Below are positions 62,897 to 64,000 of a stretch of DNA of 64,000 nucleotides, piece after piece. This DNA comes from Baylisascaris procyonis (Eukaryota; Nematoda; Chromadorea; Rhabditida; Ascarididae), in NCBI GenBank assembly GCA_037389465.1, contig JAZARR010000079.1, forward strand, positions 372,001 to 436,000, in the 5' to 3' direction. The notes beneath the pieces were generated by a model that saw only the letters and a list, made by a program, of their open reading frames with translations, was not told the origin of the DNA and did not search any database. Within the stretch, counting starts at the first letter, position 1; every line of letters starts with the position of its first letter. The translations under genes were made by a program, and so were the position numbers.

Positions 62897-63534
62897 ATGA
62901 GTAAAGGGCTTTCGCCTAAATTGCCTAAGCAAGGAGAAGTATTCAAAACGAAAAAGGCACACTACGAAGTAAGTTGATTGTAACAGTAAACATCTTTCTG
63001 CCGTTAGTGGTGTTTAGATGATGGCGTGCCGCAGAAACCTTACTTCCTTTCGTTTGCTATGAAACGACGAATAAATATCGTTGATTCGTTTATCGTTGCA
63101 AATAGGGCATTAGATTTAGTTGCAATTATCGTGTGCCATTCATTCACTGAGATTGATATGAAGTTAATTAAAACAATGAGGCATATTGCCACAGAAGTAT
63201 CATCACATTCCATGATTTCTGATTCCGTGAGTTGCTAGACATGGCAGCATGCACATTCTACTCAATACGATGCAACCTTGAAACGAATGAGTATAAGGTA
63301 AGATAAAGTAGCGATTTTTCATATGTGATGAGAGAATGTGATGTTTGTGGGGCAACGATTTCGTGTTCGATGCTTGGTCGTCTCACTATATTCAATCTTA
63401 TATTGATGGAGGCAAACTTGCAGACTTTGAGACTACTTGGTAAAGGTGGATTTGGGGCGGTTTACGAAGTGCGAAGACTTTCAGATGGCGATGTATTTGC
63501 GATGAAATGTGAACTAGTTGATGTGAGGAAACGA
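62897..63534 (+). CDS. CK1/TTBK-type serine/threonine kinase, N-terminal exons (runs off window)
   Basis: Two exons: 62897-62968 (MSKGLSPKLPKQGEVFKTKK then AHYE, donor GTAAGT) and 63424-63534 (acceptor ACTTGCAG, donor GTAAGT), joined in phase 0. Exon 2 reads TLRLLGKGGFGAVYEVRRLS and then DGDVFAMKCELVDVRKR. It has a full glycine loop (GKGGFGAVY) and the beta-3 Lys in FAMKCE, the form usual in TTBK and worm CK1-like kinases, in which E follows K one residue later. Unlike the kinase-like gene at 5.0 kb, these N-lobe residues are intact, so an active kinase is plausible; the catalytic loop and DFG lie beyond the window. The short basic N-terminus before the kinase domain is typical for the subfamily. 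Confidence 0.83.
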
Positions 63535-64000
63535 GTAAGTAACGTTATGATTTATTTCAGATTGTTGTGTAATTTTGGTGGAAAAACAGGTTGGGATAGA
63601 GCGTTAATAATTTTGCGAATGTTCGAAACTATGAACGATTGATGGTGTTTTAAGTAGGAGCCGAGCAGATGAGCAATTCTTTTGGCCTGGCAGTTAGGTT
63701 AAAAAGTTGCTGCTGATACAGGCAATGAACGCTAGTAATGCGGGTGACAGTAAAGGGCCTCACCAGTGTTTATTGGATCGCTAGCAAGGTGTCGCATGAG
63801 CACTTGAAAATCCGTAGTAGCAGTAGTATCAGTAACAGTAGCATTAGTATTAGTAACAGTACTGGTTAGCTGCATAAATTAATGGCATGTGTATAATTAC
63901 ACTATTAGTACGATATGCAGTTATTTTTGTTCGGTAAGCCGATAAAGCACATGCAGCTGCACTGATATAGGCAACACTAACAATTTAGGTGCTTATAATG
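63535..64000. other. Intron of the second kinase gene up to the window end
   Basis: It begins at the GTAAGT donor. Around 63810-63865 it has a degenerate repeat of AGTAGC/AGTAAC-like six-base words. No further exon is visible before the edge. Confidence 0.6.

Overview
The window is AT-rich eukaryotic genomic DNA, most likely from a nematode, probably a clade V (strongylid-like) worm. The reasons are: small exons split by GT-AG introns ranging from 58 bases to about 2 kb; several genes whose start codon lies 2 to 15 bases after a pyrimidine-rich AG, as at spliced-leader trans-splice sites; casein-kinase-1/TTBK-like kinases of the type expanded in nematodes; and recognisable NDUFS3, HSBP1 and SLC19 genes. 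There is no sign of bacterial gene organisation. All recognised genes lie on the + strand. Exon models were built by hand from reading frame, intron phase and splice signals, so boundaries are predictions.

Layout. 0-2.4 kb: three exons from the C-terminal half of a carboxylesterase/cholinesterase-family gene. 5.0-8.0 kb: a CK1/TTBK-type kinase-like gene whose catalytic Asn and DFG Asp are both replaced (predicted pseudokinase). 10.9-12.0 kb: weak 3' exons of an unknown gene. 12.9-19.6 kb: a complete six-exon nuclear gene for the complex I 30-kDa subunit (NDUFS3; nuo-2 in C. elegans), carrying a 4 x 114-bp tandem repeat in intron 1. 20.4-21.6 kb and 22.5-24.9 kb: two unrecognised genes, the second well supported by consistent exon phases. 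25.2-26.5 kb: a Penelope-like element remnant with a GIY-YIG endonuclease ORF, near-identical 207/208-bp inverted flanks, (TA)n tracts and a hammerhead-ribozyme-like fold in each flank. 29.1-31.9 kb and 33.0-34.05 kb: exons of unrecognised genes. 34.7-40.7 kb: a complete nine-exon SLC19 (folate/thiamine) transporter. 44.4-47.7 kb: two possible small genes. 48.9-50.6 kb: a complete two-exon heat shock factor binding protein 1 gene. 54.4-60.0 kb: a multi-exon unrecognised multi-pass membrane protein. 60.7 kb onward: a small unrecognised gene. 62.9 kb to the right edge: the first two exons of a second CK1/TTBK-type kinase with a normal glycine loop, cut by the window end.

The genes do not form an obvious pathway. 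The closest thing to a system is the Penelope-like element with its possible decayed ribozyme, and the nearby pairing of a degenerate and an apparently normal TTBK-type kinase. Much of the remaining sequence is intron or intergenic DNA with simple repeats.
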